Shown: positions 16,699 through 26,130 of the stretch, in pieces
Numbering within the stretch: position 1 is the first letter of the stretch
Layout of the letters: each line of letters begins with the position of its first letter
Source: Mesorhizobium sp. M1C.F.Ca.ET.210.01.1.1
Lineage (GTDB): Bacteria > Pseudomonadota > Alphaproteobacteria > Rhizobiales > Rhizobiaceae
NCBI RefSeq assembly: GCF_004791585.1
Contig: NZ_SRUU01000004.1
Location: forward strand, 186,001 to 250,000
Direction: 5' to 3'
Length of the DNA stretch: 64,000 nt
Position numbers and translations under genes: made by a program
Notes under the pieces: generated by a model
The model's database searches: none
Told to the model about the DNA's origin: nothing
What the model saw: the letters and a program-made list of their open reading frames with translations, nothing else

Positions 16699-17631
16699 AT
16701 GTCATTCAACGAACAGCGCGTCGCGAGGTCGCCGACCGGAGCCGAACTCAATCTCTATGTAAAACACGCCGACGAGCGTCCGCGCGCCGTCGTCCAGATC
16801 AACCACGGCCTGGCCGAGCATTCGGCGCGCTATGCCCGCTTCGCGGATTTCCTTGCGGACCGCGGCTTCCACGTCTACGCCCATGACCATCGCGGCCATG
16901 GCGCGACAAAGGCGCCCGACGCGCCGCTTGGCAGGTTCGCCAATATCGATGGCATCGCCAAGGTGATCGCCGATGTCGATGCCGTCCACGACCTGATCGC
17001 CGCCGAGCATCCGGGACTGCCGGTCATCGTTTTCGGCCACTCGCTCGGCGCGTCGATCGCGCTGAATTTTGTCCTGCGCCATTCCGGGCGCGTCCATGCT
17101 GCCGCCATCTGGAACGGTAATTTTGCGCAAGGGTTGCTCGGCCAGCTGGCGCTGGGCATCCTCGGCTGGGAGCGCATGCGGCTGGGCTCCGACGTGCCGT
17201 CGCGCCTGCTGCCGAGGCTGACCTTCCAGGCCTGGGGCAAGGCCGTGCCCAACCATCGGACCTTGTTCGACTGGCTGTCGCGCGACCCGGCCGAGGTCGA
17301 CAAATACATCGCCGACCCGCTCTGCGGGTGGGATGCCTCCATCTCGATGTGGCGCGATGTGGTCCAGATGGCGCTCCACGCCGGCAAGGATGCCAGCTTT
17401 GCCGGCGTGCGCCAGGACCTCCCCGTCAACCTGGTCGGCGGCGAGAAGGATCCGGCCTCGGACTATGGCAAGGCGGTCAGCCACCTCGCCCGGCGCATGG
17501 ACAGGATGGGCTTTTCGAATCTGGTTTCAAAGGTTTACGCCGACACCCGCCACGAAAGCCTGAACGAGGTCAACCGGGACATCGTGATGAACGATTTTGC
17601 TGCCTGGGCCAACAGCGTGCTCAAATCCTGA
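16699..17631 (+). CDS. Alpha/beta hydrolase, monoacylglycerol lipase/lysophospholipase-like
   Basis: A 310-residue protein of the serine aminopeptidase S33 (Hydrolase_4) group. The oxyanion region INHGLAEHSARY is followed by HDHRGHG, the nucleophile elbow GHSLGAS (S115), an Asp in GGEKDPASD and the His in DTRHES, giving a complete triad. No signal peptide is present, so it is likely cytosolic and acts on lysophospholipids, monoacylglycerols or related esters. GGGAGGGGAAGC before the ATG is a strong ribosome-binding site. It is divergent from the RNase gene. Confidence 0.88.
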   Translation: MSFNEQRVARSPTGAELNLYVKHADERPRAVVQINHGLAEHSARYARFADFLADRGFHVYAHDHRGHGATKAPDAPLGRFANIDGIAKVIADVDAVHDLIAAEHPGLPVIVFGHSLGASIALNFVLRHSGRVHAAAIWNGNFAQGLLGQLALGILGWERMRLGSDVPSRLLPRLTFQAWGKAVPNHRTLFDWLSRDPAEVDKYIADPLCGWDASISMWRDVVQMALHAGKDASFAGVRQDLPVNLVGGEKDPASDYGKAVSHLARRMDRMGFSNLVSKVYADTRHESLNEVNRDIVMNDFAAWANSVLKS

Positions 17632-17714
17632 CCTGGCGTGGCCCACTGCAAGGGCCGTGACAGGGGCGGCTGCTATTGATAGAGGCTGCGCTTTCGACCC
17701 CATCACGGTGATCC

Positions 17715-18890
17715 ATGGCCGAACCCCCGCTGAAAGGCATCCGCGTTATCGAACTCGCCCGCATCCTGGCAGGCCCCTGGGCCGGGCAGTTGCTCGCCGA
17801 TCTCGGCGCCGATGTCATCAAGGTCGAGAGCCCGGACGGCGGCGACGACACCCGCAAATGGGGCCCGCCCTTCGTCATGAGCCATGAGGGCGAGAACCTG
17901 TCGGCCGCCTACTATCATTCCTGCAATCGCGGCAAGCGCTCGATCGCCATCGATTTCTCCAAGCCCGAGGGCGCCGACACGCTCCGTCGTCTCGTCGCCA
18001 CCGCGGACGTGCTGATCGAGAACTTCAAGCTCGGCGGCCTGAAGAAATACGGGCTCGACTATGAGAGCCTGAGGAAGATCAATCCGCGCCTCGTCTATTG
18101 CTCGATCACCGGGTTTGGCCAGGATGGCCCCTACGCGCCGCGCGCGGGCTACGATTTCATCATCCAGGCTATGGCGGGCATGATGTCGATCACTGGCGAG
18201 GCCGGCCGCGAGCCGCAGAAGGCGGGCGTCGCCATCTCCGACCTGTTCACCGGTCTCTATTCGGTAATCGCCATCCAGGCGGCGCTTCGCCATGCGGAAA
18301 AGACCGGCGAAGGCCAGCACATCGACATGGCGCTTTTCGACAGCCAGATCTCGGCGCTCGGCAACCAGAACCTCAACTATCTGGTCTCCGGCAAGTCGCC
18401 GGTGCAGATGGGCAATGCGCATATGAACATCGCGCCTTACGAGGTGCTGCCGGTGAAGGACGGCCACATCATCCTGGCCGTCGGCAATGACGGCCAATTC
18501 GGCAAGTTCTGCGCCGTGGTCGGTCTGACCGATCTGCCCGCCAACCCGGATTTCGCCACCAACCCGGCACGTGTCGCCAACCGCGCGAAATTGCGCGAGT
18601 TGATCATCGAGAAACTGAAAATCTGGGATCGCGACCCGCTGCTGGCGAAGCTCGAAGCGGCCAGCGTGCCGGCGAGCCCGATCAACACGATCGGCCAGAT
18701 GTTCGCCGACCCGCAGACGATCGCGCGCGGCATGCGGCTCGACCTCGACGACGGTCACGGCAACCTTCTGCCTTCGGTTCGCGCGCCGATGGTGATGTCA
18801 GGCACGCCGCTCGTCTACGAGCGCCCCTCGCCGCGTCTCGGCGAGCACACCGAGGAAATCCTTGCCGAACTGGAGAGATCAGCAAAATGA
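17715..18890 (+). CDS. CaiB/BaiF (class III) CoA-transferase
   Basis: A 391-residue enzyme of the formyl-CoA transferase family. It opens PLKGIRVIELARILAGPWAGQ and carries LADLGADVIKVE and a mid-protein HIDMALFDSQ whose Asp corresponds to the residue that forms the acyl-aspartyl intermediate. It moves CoA between carboxylic acids. Its stop overlaps the start of the next gene, a ThDP enzyme (ATGA), so the two proteins are made together. This resembles the oxalate pair frc-oxc in layout, but neither protein can be assigned to oxalate from sequence; the acid activated is unknown. Confidence 0.88.
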   Translation: MAEPPLKGIRVIELARILAGPWAGQLLADLGADVIKVESPDGGDDTRKWGPPFVMSHEGENLSAAYYHSCNRGKRSIAIDFSKPEGADTLRRLVATADVLIENFKLGGLKKYGLDYESLRKINPRLVYCSITGFGQDGPYAPRAGYDFIIQAMAGMMSITGEAGREPQKAGVAISDLFTGLYSVIAIQAALRHAEKTGEGQHIDMALFDSQISALGNQNLNYLVSGKSPVQMGNAHMNIAPYEVLPVKDGHIILAVGNDGQFGKFCAVVGLTDLPANPDFATNPARVANRAKLRELIIEKLKIWDRDPLLAKLEAASVPASPINTIGQMFADPQTIARGMRLDLDDGHGNLLPSVRAPMVMSGTPLVYERPSPRLGEHTEEILAELERSAK

Positions 18891-20536
18891 AGACCGGCGG
18901 ACAACTGATCGTCGAGGCGCTGGAAGCGAACGGCACCGACCGCATCTTCTGCGTACCTGGCGAATCCTATCTCGCGGTGCTCGACGCGCTGCATGATTCA
19001 TCGATCCGCACCATCGTCTGCCGCCAGGAAGGCGGTGCCGCGATGATGGCTGACTGCCAGGGGCGCCTGACCGGCAAGCCCGGCATCTGCTTCGTCACCC
19101 GCGGTCCCGGCGCCACCAACGCCTCGGCCGGCGTCCACATCGCCATGCAGGATTCGGTGCCGCTGATCCTGTTCATCGGCCAGGTCGCTAGCCACGCCAA
19201 GGAGCGCGAAGCTTTCCAGGAGGTGGACTACGAGCGCTTCTTCGGAGACATCGCCAAATGGGTGGTCGAGATCGACGATGCCTCGCGCATTCCGGAATTC
19301 GTCACCCGGGCATTCGCCGTGGCGACATCGGGCCGCCCTGGCCCTGTCGTCGTCTCGCTGCCGGAAGACATGCTGACAAGCGAAGTCGAGGCGCCGCAAG
19401 CCCTTCCGCACACGCCGGTCGAGACGCGCCCTGGCGAAGCCGAGCTCGACGCGCTGGAAATGCTGCTTAGCAGTGCCGAGCGCCCGTTCGTCATCCTTGG
19501 CGGCACGCGCTGGGACGAGGAAGCGGTGGCGCGGATGCGCACGATCGCCGAGACATGGTCGCTTCCTGTTGGCTGCTCCTTCCGCCGCCAGATGCTGTTC
19601 GACCATCTTCATCAGAACTACGCCGGCGATGTCGGCATCGGCATCAACCCGAAGCTGGCGGCGCAGATCAAAGCTGCCGACGTCGTGCTGCTTGTCGGCG
19701 GCCGCATGGGCGAGATGCCGTCCTCCGACTACACGCTGCTGAAGAGCCCCTACCCCGACCAGGCGCTTGTGCATGTTCATGCCGATGCCGGCGAGCTCGG
19801 CCGCGTCTATCGGCCGACGCTGGCGATCAACGCTTCGCCTTCAGCCTTCGTCGCGGCCTTCGCCAAGCGCAAGCCTGCCGGCACGCCCGCCTGGGCAGCG
19901 GAGACGGCGAAGGCACATGCCGCCTACCTCGAATGGTCGACACCGCCTGAGACCGGCCCCGGCGCCGTCCAGATGGGGCCGATCATGAACTATTTGGAAA
20001 AGACGCTGCCGGAGGATGCCATCCTTACCAACGGCGCCGGCAATTACGCCACCTGGGTGCATCGCTTCCACCGCTCCCGCCGCTTCGGCACGCAGGCAGC
20101 GCCCACCTCGGGCTCGATGGGCTACGGCACCCCGGCGGCGGTCGCCGCCAAGGCGCTGTACCCGGATCGCACCGTGGTTGCCTTTGCCGGCGACGGCTGC
20201 TTCCTGATGAACGGGCAGGAATTCGCGACCGCCGTGCAATACGGCCTGCCGATCATCGTCGTCGTGGTCAACAACGGCATCTACGGCACGATCCGCATGC
20301 ATCAGGAGCGCGAATATCCAAACCGCGTCGTCGCCACCGACCTCAAGAACCCGGACTTTGCTGCGCTTGCCCGTTCCTATGGAGGCCATGGCGAGACGGT
20401 GGAGAAGACCGAGGACTTCGCGCCGGCCTTCGAGCGCGCGCGCGCCAGCGGCAAGCCGGCGATCGTCGAGATCAGGCTCGATCCCGAAGCGATCACGCCG
20501 ACCCGCACGCTGACCCAGATCCGCGACAAGAACTGA
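18887..20536 (+). CDS. Thiamine diphosphate-dependent enzyme, acetolactate synthase-like
   Basis: A 549-residue member of the pyruvate-oxidase/acetolactate synthase superfamily. The activating Glu is in CRQEGGAAMMAD (about residue 49), the middle domain has KAADVVLLVGGRMGE, and the ThDP/Mg site is GDGCFLMNGQEF followed by NNGIYGTI. It is translationally coupled to the preceding CoA-transferase. The partner suggests an acyl-CoA substrate such as an oxalyl-CoA-like or 2-hydroxyacyl-CoA compound, but the sequence is closer to generic ALS-like enzymes than to oxalyl-CoA decarboxylase. No small regulatory subunit gene follows, so it is probably not the biosynthetic acetolactate synthase. Confidence 0.85.
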   Translation: MKTGGQLIVEALEANGTDRIFCVPGESYLAVLDALHDSSIRTIVCRQEGGAAMMADCQGRLTGKPGICFVTRGPGATNASAGVHIAMQDSVPLILFIGQVASHAKEREAFQEVDYERFFGDIAKWVVEIDDASRIPEFVTRAFAVATSGRPGPVVVSLPEDMLTSEVEAPQALPHTPVETRPGEAELDALEMLLSSAERPFVILGGTRWDEEAVARMRTIAETWSLPVGCSFRRQMLFDHLHQNYAGDVGIGINPKLAAQIKAADVVLLVGGRMGEMPSSDYTLLKSPYPDQALVHVHADAGELGRVYRPTLAINASPSAFVAAFAKRKPAGTPAWAAETAKAHAAYLEWSTPPETGPGAVQMGPIMNYLEKTLPEDAILTNGAGNYATWVHRFHRSRRFGTQAAPTSGSMGYGTPAAVAAKALYPDRTVVAFAGDGCFLMNGQEFATAVQYGLPIIVVVVNNGIYGTIRMHQEREYPNRVVATDLKNPDFAALARSYGGHGETVEKTEDFAPAFERARASGKPAIVEIRLDPEAITPTRTLTQIRDKN

Positions 20537-20549
20537 CCGACACGCGAAT

Positions 20550-20567
20550 GGGGCGGTACACCGCCCC
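20550..20567. terminator. Hairpin between convergent genes
   Basis: GGGGCGG and CCGCCCC form a perfect 7-bp stem with a 4-base loop, 14 bases after the ThDP-enzyme stop and 17 before the CHRD gene end. It probably ends transcription from both sides, although only short T-runs are present. Confidence 0.5.
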
Positions 20568-20583
20568 CTTCGTCGCGATTGCG

Positions 20584-21021
20584 CTACATCGCCTTCTCGA
20601 TCTGCCCCCGGATCTCGCCATCCTTGTTGGCTGCGGTGTGGACGTTGACGTAGTACTTGCCGGCCTCAAGGTCGGCCGCCTGCGCGTCAGTCAGCGTCGC
20701 CGATCCTTTGATCGGGCTCTTGAGCTTCTTGAACGGGATGACCGGTGGCGCGCTTTGACCCGCGGCGGCCGGACCATGAATGTGAGCGGCTACCGCCGGC
20801 CCGCTGAGGCCGGAATATTTCACATTCCAGCTGAGCTTCTTCGTGGCGGTGTCGAAGGTGAATGTGGCAGTCCCCTTGCCCTTGGTGGTGACAGGCGGGC
20901 TCTGCTGGGTGCCGTCGAGCGTCGCCTTGTATTTTACGGTATCGGCCATGACCGGCGATGCTAACAGCAGGGCCGTTGAGACGGCGAACGCCGAAAGCAG
21001 TGGCAAGGATTGGATGCGCAT
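20584..21021 (-). CDS. Secreted CHRD-domain protein
   Basis: A 145-residue protein. MRIQSLPLLSAFAVSTALLL through SPVMA is a signal peptide. The rest is one CHRD domain: YKATLDGTQQSPPV at the start, VAAHIHGPA in the middle and YYVNVHTAANKDGEIRGQI at the end, the three hallmark blocks. CHRD domains occur in chordin and in bacterial secreted proteins; their bacterial role is unknown and the conserved histidines suggest metal binding. GGAGG lies six bases before the ATG at 21021, which rules out the longer frame to 21138. Confidence 0.9.
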   Translation of the reverse strand: MRIQSLPLLSAFAVSTALLLASPVMADTVKYKATLDGTQQSPPVTTKGKGTATFTFDTATKKLSWNVKYSGLSGPAVAAHIHGPAAAGQSAPPVIPFKKLKSPIKGSATLTDAQAADLEAGKYYVNVHTAANKDGEIRGQIEKAM

Positions 21022-21181
21022 GAAGAACCTCCGTTGAGTACAGCTCCGCCGCGACTCCCCGGCGCGCGGATGCACCACTGCAACGGCTGAGCGGCACAAT
21101 GTATCCCGACACACGCATATTTTACCGACACCAAACAAAAGGGTGGTCGCCCGCCCTTTCTGGATTCCACGAAGACAATGA

Positions 21182-22465
21182 TCAGACGGCCGCCAGCGCC
21201 TGCGCCAGATCGGCGATCAGATCATCCGGGTGCTCGACACCGATAGACAGTCTGACCGTGGTCTCAAGCACGCCGATGCGCTGGCGCACGTCGTAGGGAA
21301 TGCCGGAATGGGTCATGGCCGCCGGATGGCTGGCCAGCGATTCCGTTCCGCCGAGGCTTACCGCCAGCTTGAAGATCTGCAGGCTGTTGAGAAAGGTGAA
21401 GGCCGCCTTCTGCCCGCCGCGAATGTCGAAGGAGAACGTCGAGCCGGCGCCGCTGCATTGCGCCCGGTAAGTGCGACCCGCAGGGGTGTCCTCGCCCACG
21501 AACGGCAGATAGTGCACCTTCTCGACCTTGGGATGGTCGCGCAGGAATTCAGCGACGAGGCGGGCGTTGTCGTTCGCCCGCTCCATGCGGATCGACAGCG
21601 TCTCAAGCGAGCGGCCGAGCATCCAGCAGGAATGCGGGTCGAGTTGGGTGCCGATCGCGCCGCGCAGCGCCTTGATCGGCTTGGTCACCGCCTTGCCGCC
21701 CATGGCGGCACCCGCGATCAGGTCGGAATGGCCGCCGACATATTTGGTCAGCGAATAGACCGAAACATCGGCGCCGTGTTCGATGGGCCTCTGGAATACC
21801 GGGCCGAGCAAGGTGTTGTCGCAGACGATGATCGGCGTCGTTCCTTGCCGGACGCCGATCTCGTCGGCGATCCTCCGCATCAGCGCAATGTCGACAAGAC
21901 TGTTGGTCGGATTTGACGGTGTCTCGATCAGGATGACCGACACGCGGCCCTTGCCGGCGGCGGCGTCCGCGGCCGCGCGCACCGCCGCCTCGTCGACGCC
22001 GTCCGCGAAGCCGACAGCCTCGATGCCGAAGCCGGCGAGCGTGCGTGTCAGAAGCGTCTCGGTGCCGCCATAGAGCGGCTGCGAATGCAGGATGACGTCG
22101 CCCGGGCGGGCATATGCGAAAAGTGTCGTCGCGATCGCCGACATGCCGGACGAGAACAGGATGCAGGCGTCCGTCCCCTCATAGATCGCAAGCCGGTCCT
22201 CGACGATCTCGCTGTTGGGGTGGTTGAAGCGCGAATAGACCAGACCGGAAGCCGTGCCGCTCGGAGGCTCCTTGCGGCCGGAGGTATAGTCGAAGAAGTC
22301 GCGTCCCTCTTCCGCCGATTTGAACACGAAGGTCGAGGTGAGGAACACCGGCGGCTTGACGGCGCCCTCCGAAAGCTGCGGATCGAAGCCGTAGCTCAGC
22401 ATCAGCGTCTCCGGGTGGAGCTTGTGGTTGCCGATATGGGTTTTCGAAGGGCGCGGCGCGGTCAT
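21182..22465 (-). CDS. Cystathionine gamma-synthase/methionine gamma-lyase family PLP enzyme
   Basis: A 427-residue gamma-family PLP enzyme. The PLP lysine is in [11 protein letters not shown]; other family blocks are [32 protein letters not shown] and IETPSNPTN. These enzymes cleave or form bonds at the gamma carbon of sulfur amino acids. The N-terminal insertion around [11 protein letters not shown] marks a subgroup usually annotated only as family protein, so lyase versus synthase cannot be decided. An Lrp-type regulator is divergently transcribed 124 bases away, which suggests amino-acid-responsive control. Confidence 0.88.
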   Translation of the reverse strand: MTAPRPSKTHIGNHKLHPETLMLSYGFDPQLSEGAVKPPVFLTSTFVFKSAEEGRDFFDYTSGRKEPPSGTASGLVYSRFNHPNSEIVEDRLAIYEGTDACILFSSGMSAIATTLFAYARPGDVILHSQPLYGGTETLLTRTLAGFGIEAVGFADGVDEAAVRAAADAAAGKGRVSVILIETPSNPTNSLVDIALMRRIADEIGVRQGTTPIIVCDNTLLGPVFQRPIEHGADVSVYSLTKYVGGHSDLIAGAAMGGKAVTKPIKALRGAIGTQLDPHSCWMLGRSLETLSIRMERANDNARLVAEFLRDHPKVEKVHYLPFVGEDTPAGRTYRAQCSGAGSTFSFDIRGGQKAAFTFLNSLQIFKLAVSLGGTESLASHPAAMTHSGIPYDVRQRIGVLETTVRLSIGVEHPDDLIADLAQALAAV

Positions 22466-22589
22466 GGGCTTTTCCTGCTTTTTCGAGGAGTATCGCTCCG
22501 CAATTTATGCGATCCCATTCATGCAGTCCTTGCTATTTTCGGGCTCCCATGGCTGCGTTCTCGCAATGAATTGCCTGGAGAGACCGAAA

Positions 22590-23048
22590 GTGCAGCAGAA
22601 GATAGCCGACGATTTCGACCGCAAGATCCTGCGTGAACTGCAGGCCGACGCCCGCATCACCAACAATGAGCTTGCCGAGCGGATCGGTCTGTCGCCGTCA
22701 CCCTGCCTGAGGCGCGTGCGCCGGCTGGAGGAAGCCGGTGTTATCAGGGGCTACACCGCGCTGGTCGATCCGGCCGCTTTCGGATGGGGCATGGTTGCCA
22801 TCGCCACCATCCGGCTCAGCCGTCAAAACGAAGACGAGATCGTCATGTTCGAGGAAGCGATCCGCGGCTGGGAAGAAGTCCTGGAATGCCACCTCGTCAC
22901 CGGCTCGCGCGACTATGTGCTGAAGGTGGTGGCAGGAAGCCTCGAACAGTACGAGCGCTTCATCAAGGAAAAGATCGCTCGGCTGAAATGCGTCGCCTCG
23001 ATCGAGACCAGCTTCGTCATGAACACCATAAAGGAACGGCGCCTCTAA
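22590..23048 (+). CDS. Lrp/AsnC-family transcriptional regulator
   Basis: A 152-residue regulator with an N-terminal helix-turn-helix (ITNNELAERIGLSPSPCLRR) and a C-terminal RAM/AsnC effector domain (LECHLVTGSRDYVLKVVA). Such proteins form octamers that bind amino acids. The GTG at 22590 is preferred because GGAGAG sits seven bases upstream and the length then fits the family; ATG at 22566 would add eight residues. Divergence from the PLP enzyme suggests local control of that gene, with a sulfur amino acid or other amino acid as effector. Confidence 0.9.
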   Translation: MQQKIADDFDRKILRELQADARITNNELAERIGLSPSPCLRRVRRLEEAGVIRGYTALVDPAAFGWGMVAIATIRLSRQNEDEIVMFEEAIRGWEEVLECHLVTGSRDYVLKVVAGSLEQYERFIKEKIARLKCVASIETSFVMNTIKERRL

Positions 23049-23057
23049 GGCGCCGTT
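23035..23057. terminator. Hairpin overlapping the Lrp stop codon
   Basis: AACGGCGCCT and AGGCGCCGTT form a perfect 10-bp stem with a 3-base centre. The TAA stop lies at its apex. It sits between convergent genes; no T-run follows, so its strength is unclear. Confidence 0.5.
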
Positions 23058-23084
23058 CTCAAGATCAGAATAGTGCGTGATAGC

Positions 23085-24056
23085 CTACTTGATCGCCTTG
23101 TCGGTGATCGCCGTGGTGTAGGCGCCGGTGGGCTCCTTGGCGATGATCTTCTGGTCGAGCAGCGCCTTGGCGGTGCGCTCGTAGGTGGCCGGATCGAGCT
23201 TGCCGTCGGCATTGTCGATCAGCTTGGCGACTTCGCCCATCATGCGCTTCTGGTGGTTCTCGTCCTGGCCGCCATTGTCCATGACGATGCCGGCCGCCTC
23301 ATCCGAATTGTCGACGGCGTATTTCCAGCCCTTCATCGAGGCGCGCACGAAGCGCACCATCTTGTCGGCGAAGGCAGGATCCTTGAGCTTGTCCTCCAGC
23401 GCATAGAGTCCGTCCTCGAGCAGATCGTTGCCCATGGCCGAATAGTTGAACACGGTGAGCTGCTCCGGCTTGTAGCCGGCGTCGATCAGCTGCCAGTACT
23501 CGTTGTAGGTCATGACCGAGATGCAGTCCGCCTGCTTCTGGATCAGCGGCTGCACGTCGAAGCTCTGCTTGAGCACGGTGACGCCGTCAGGCCCGCCCTC
23601 GGTCTTGAGGCCGAGCTTGTTCATCCAGGCGTAGAACGGATATTCGTTGCCGAAGAACCAGACGCCAAGCGTGTGGCCCTTGAAATCTGCTTCGGTCTTG
23701 ATCGGGCCGTCCTTCGGGCAGACCAACTCCATGCCGGCCTTCTTGAAAGGCTGGGCGATGTTGACCAGCGGCACGCCCTTCTCGCGCGCGGCGAGCGCGC
23801 CGCCCATCCAGTCGACGATGACATCGGCGCCGCCGCCGGCGATCACCTGCTCGGGCGCGATGTCGGGACCGCCCGGCTTGATGTCGACATCGAGGCCTTC
23901 GGCGTCATAAAAGCCCTTGGCCTTGGCGACGTAGTAGCCGGCGAACTGGGCCTGCGTGACCCATTTCAGCTGCAGCGTCACCTTGTCGGCCGCCATCGCC
24001 TGGAAAGCGGCCAGCGACATCGCCCCGGCCAAAGCAGAAATTACCAGTCTTTTCAT
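23085..24056 (-). CDS. ABC transporter substrate-binding protein, NMT1/THI5-like
   Basis: A 323-residue periplasmic protein. MKRLVISALAGAMSLAAFQA and the following MAA form the signal peptide. The mature part opens VTLQLKWVTQAQFAGYYVAK, the hallmark of the NMT1/THI5 family, which binds pyrimidine-like or taurine-like ligands. It is the last gene of a minus-strand set: ATPase, two permeases, binding protein. The upstream genes degrade pyrimidines, so uracil, thymine or a related compound is a reasonable ligand; this is inference, and hydroxymethylpyrimidine-type ligands are the main alternative. Confidence 0.87.
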   Translation of the reverse strand: MKRLVISALAGAMSLAAFQAMAADKVTLQLKWVTQAQFAGYYVAKAKGFYDAEGLDVDIKPGGPDIAPEQVIAGGGADVIVDWMGGALAAREKGVPLVNIAQPFKKAGMELVCPKDGPIKTEADFKGHTLGVWFFGNEYPFYAWMNKLGLKTEGGPDGVTVLKQSFDVQPLIQKQADCISVMTYNEYWQLIDAGYKPEQLTVFNYSAMGNDLLEDGLYALEDKLKDPAFADKMVRFVRASMKGWKYAVDNSDEAAGIVMDNGGQDENHQKRMMGEVAKLIDNADGKLDPATYERTAKALLDQKIIAKEPTGAYTTAITDKAIK

Positions 24057-24097
24057 GTTTTTACCCTCTGAAGTTAGCACCCTTAGACCCACCGCCC

Positions 24098-25252
24098 CTA
24101 TCCACCACGGACAGAGGGATGCCAAAACGTGACGGCTCTCTCGACAAGAGCGACCACGCCATAAAAGACCGAACCCGCCAGTGCTGCAACTGCGATTTCG
24201 GCCCAAACCATGTCGATGTTCATCCGCCCGACTTCCGTCGAAATGCGGAATCCCATTCCCACCACAGGCGTGCCGAAGAACTCCGCGACGATGGCGCCAA
24301 TCAACGCCAGCGTCGAGTTGATCTTCAGCGCGTTGAAGATGAATGGCATTGCCGCCGGCAGCCTGAGCTTCAGAAGCGTCGGCCAGTAACCCGACGCATA
24401 AGTGCGCATCAGGTCGCGCTCCATATGGCCGGAGGCGGCGAGCCCGGCGACCGTGTTCACCAGCATCGGGAAGAAGGTCATGATGATGACGACCGCCGCC
24501 TTGGACGGCCAGTCGAAGCCGAACCACATGACCATAATGGGTGCCACGCCGATGATCGGCAGCGCCGACACCATGTTGCCGATCGGCAGCAGCCCGCGCC
24601 GCAGGAACGGCACGCGGTCGGCGAGGATGGCGACGATGAAGCCCGCAAGATTGCCAACGACATAGCCGACCAGCACCGCCTTGAAGATCGTCTGCCGCAC
24701 ATCCGACCCCAGGATCGGCAGCGAATTGGCAATGCGCGCGCCGATGGCGCTTGGCGGCGGCAAAAGGATGAACGGAATTCCGGCGCCCCGCGTCACCGCT
24801 TCCCAGATGATCAGAATCCAGGCGCCGAAGATCGCCGGGATGACCAGGCGTAGCGCGTTCCTTGCGACGCTTTGGCTCGGACGCAATGCGGAGAGCAAGG
24901 CAACGCATCGCCAGGCAAGCAGCCAGGCAGCGGCAAGCAGCAAGAAATATGGCGCCAGCGCCGTGCCTTCAAAACCGGCTATGCCCTTGATGAGAAGCCA
25001 GGCGGCGGCATGAGCACCGACGAACAGCATGATGGCTTCAACAATCGAGGTGAGCTTCGCCATCGAGACCAGCGCTGCAATTAGCAGCAACCCGATGATC
25101 AGGCCTTTCGCGCCCATGTAAGGATAGGCAATGGTCGCCGTGGGCTGCGCCAAGGCCGCCGCTTCCGGTTTCGACATCGCGCCAAGCGCGAAAGCGATAA
25201 GGCAGAGCAGAAGGGCAAGCACTGCCTGCAAGGATGGCTTCAACCAGGTCAT
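24098..25252 (-). CDS. ABC transporter permease with extra N-terminal membrane region
   Basis: A 384-residue inner-membrane protein. The last 250 or so residues are a standard BPD_transp_1 permease of the SsuC/TauC/ThiX type, with an EAA-like loop at RTYASGYWPTLLKLRLPAAMP. The first 120 residues form about four additional hydrophobic segments (from LALLLCLIAFALGAM on) absent from ordinary family members of about 250 residues. Its start overlaps the end of the upstream permease gene by four bases, so the pair is coupled and probably forms a heterodimeric channel. Confidence 0.87.
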   Translation of the reverse strand: MTWLKPSLQAVLALLLCLIAFALGAMSKPEAAALAQPTATIAYPYMGAKGLIIGLLLIAALVSMAKLTSIVEAIMLFVGAHAAAWLLIKGIAGFEGTALAPYFLLLAAAWLLAWRCVALLSALRPSQSVARNALRLVIPAIFGAWILIIWEAVTRGAGIPFILLPPPSAIGARIANSLPILGSDVRQTIFKAVLVGYVVGNLAGFIVAILADRVPFLRRGLLPIGNMVSALPIIGVAPIMVMWFGFDWPSKAAVVIIMTFFPMLVNTVAGLAASGHMERDLMRTYASGYWPTLLKLRLPAAMPFIFNALKINSTLALIGAIVAEFFGTPVVGMGFRISTEVGRMNIDMVWAEIAVAALAGSVFYGVVALVERAVTFWHPSVRGG

Positions 25253-26127
25253 GCCGGCCTCCCGCCCATGGCGCGGTCGACCAGGCGGCCGGCAACGCCG
25301 ACCACCATGACCAGAAGTGCGGCAACCACCGAGCCCGCGACCAGCGCCGACCAGATGTCGATCGTCTGGCTGTAATAGGCGCCGGACAAGAGCTTGGCGC
25401 CGATGCCGGCGACCGCGCCGGTCGGCAACTCGCCGACGATGGCGCCGACCAGGCTCGCCGCCACCGCCACCTTCATCGAGGTGAACAGGAACGGCACCGA
25501 TGCCGGGACCCTCAGCTTCCAGAAGGTCTGCGATCGGCTGGCATTATAGGTGTGCATCAGGTCGAGATGCATGATCTCGGGCGAACGCAGCCCCTTCACC
25601 ATGCCGACGGCAACCGGGAAGAAGGAGAGATAGGTCGAGATCAGCGCCTTCGGGATAAGGCCGGTGACGCCGATCGCCGCCAGCACCACGATGATCATCG
25701 GCGCCACCGCCAGGATCGGAATGGTCTGCGAGGCGATGATCCACGGCATCAGGCTGCGGTCGAGCGTCGTCACATGCACGATGCCGACGGCGATGACGAT
25801 GCCGAGCGCGGTGCCGAAGGCAAAGCCGAGCAGCGTCGAGGACAGCGTCACCCAGGCATTGTAGACGAGGCTGCGGTTCGAGGTGATCGACCGCAGGAAG
25901 GTGTTCTCGAAGAAGTTCACCGCCACCTGGTGCGGCGCCGGCAGCGTCGGCTTCGGCTGCGACAGCGTCTTGCCGATGAATTCGACGGTGCCGGGTGTTT
26001 CGTTGGCCCTCTGGTCGAGGTCGCGCTGGAACGGCGCGTTGAGGATGACGGCGAAAACGTACCATATCACCACCACGCCAGCGAGGATGGTGGTCACCGG
26101 GATGATCTTGGAACGGAATGAGTCCAT
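25249..26127 (-). CDS. ABC transporter permease
   Basis: A 292-residue SsuC/ThiX-type permease. A first membrane helix (ILAGVVVIWYVFAVIL) is followed by a polar periplasmic stretch, then the core with five more helices and an EAA-like loop (MHTYNASRSQTFWKLRVPAS). It is the second gene of the importer, three bases after the ATPase gene, and overlaps the next permease. With its partner it should form the membrane channel for the ligand delivered by the NMT1-like binding protein. Confidence 0.88.
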   Translation of the reverse strand: MDSFRSKIIPVTTILAGVVVIWYVFAVILNAPFQRDLDQRANETPGTVEFIGKTLSQPKPTLPAPHQVAVNFFENTFLRSITSNRSLVYNAWVTLSSTLLGFAFGTALGIVIAVGIVHVTTLDRSLMPWIIASQTIPILAVAPMIIVVLAAIGVTGLIPKALISTYLSFFPVAVGMVKGLRSPEIMHLDLMHTYNASRSQTFWKLRVPASVPFLFTSMKVAVAASLVGAIVGELPTGAVAGIGAKLLSGAYYSQTIDIWSALVAGSVVAALLVMVVGVAGRLVDRAMGGRPA

Positions 26128-26130
26128 TCC

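Noticed and set aside
17715..20536. Oxalate degradation pair (frc-oxc)
   Set aside because: The layout fits, but the ThDP enzyme lacks features I would need to call oxalyl-CoA decarboxylase, so only family names are given.
24057..24908. N-terminal extension of the NMT1-like protein into the permease gene
   Set aside because: The signal peptide and usual start lie at 24056; the extension is the permease gene read in another frame.
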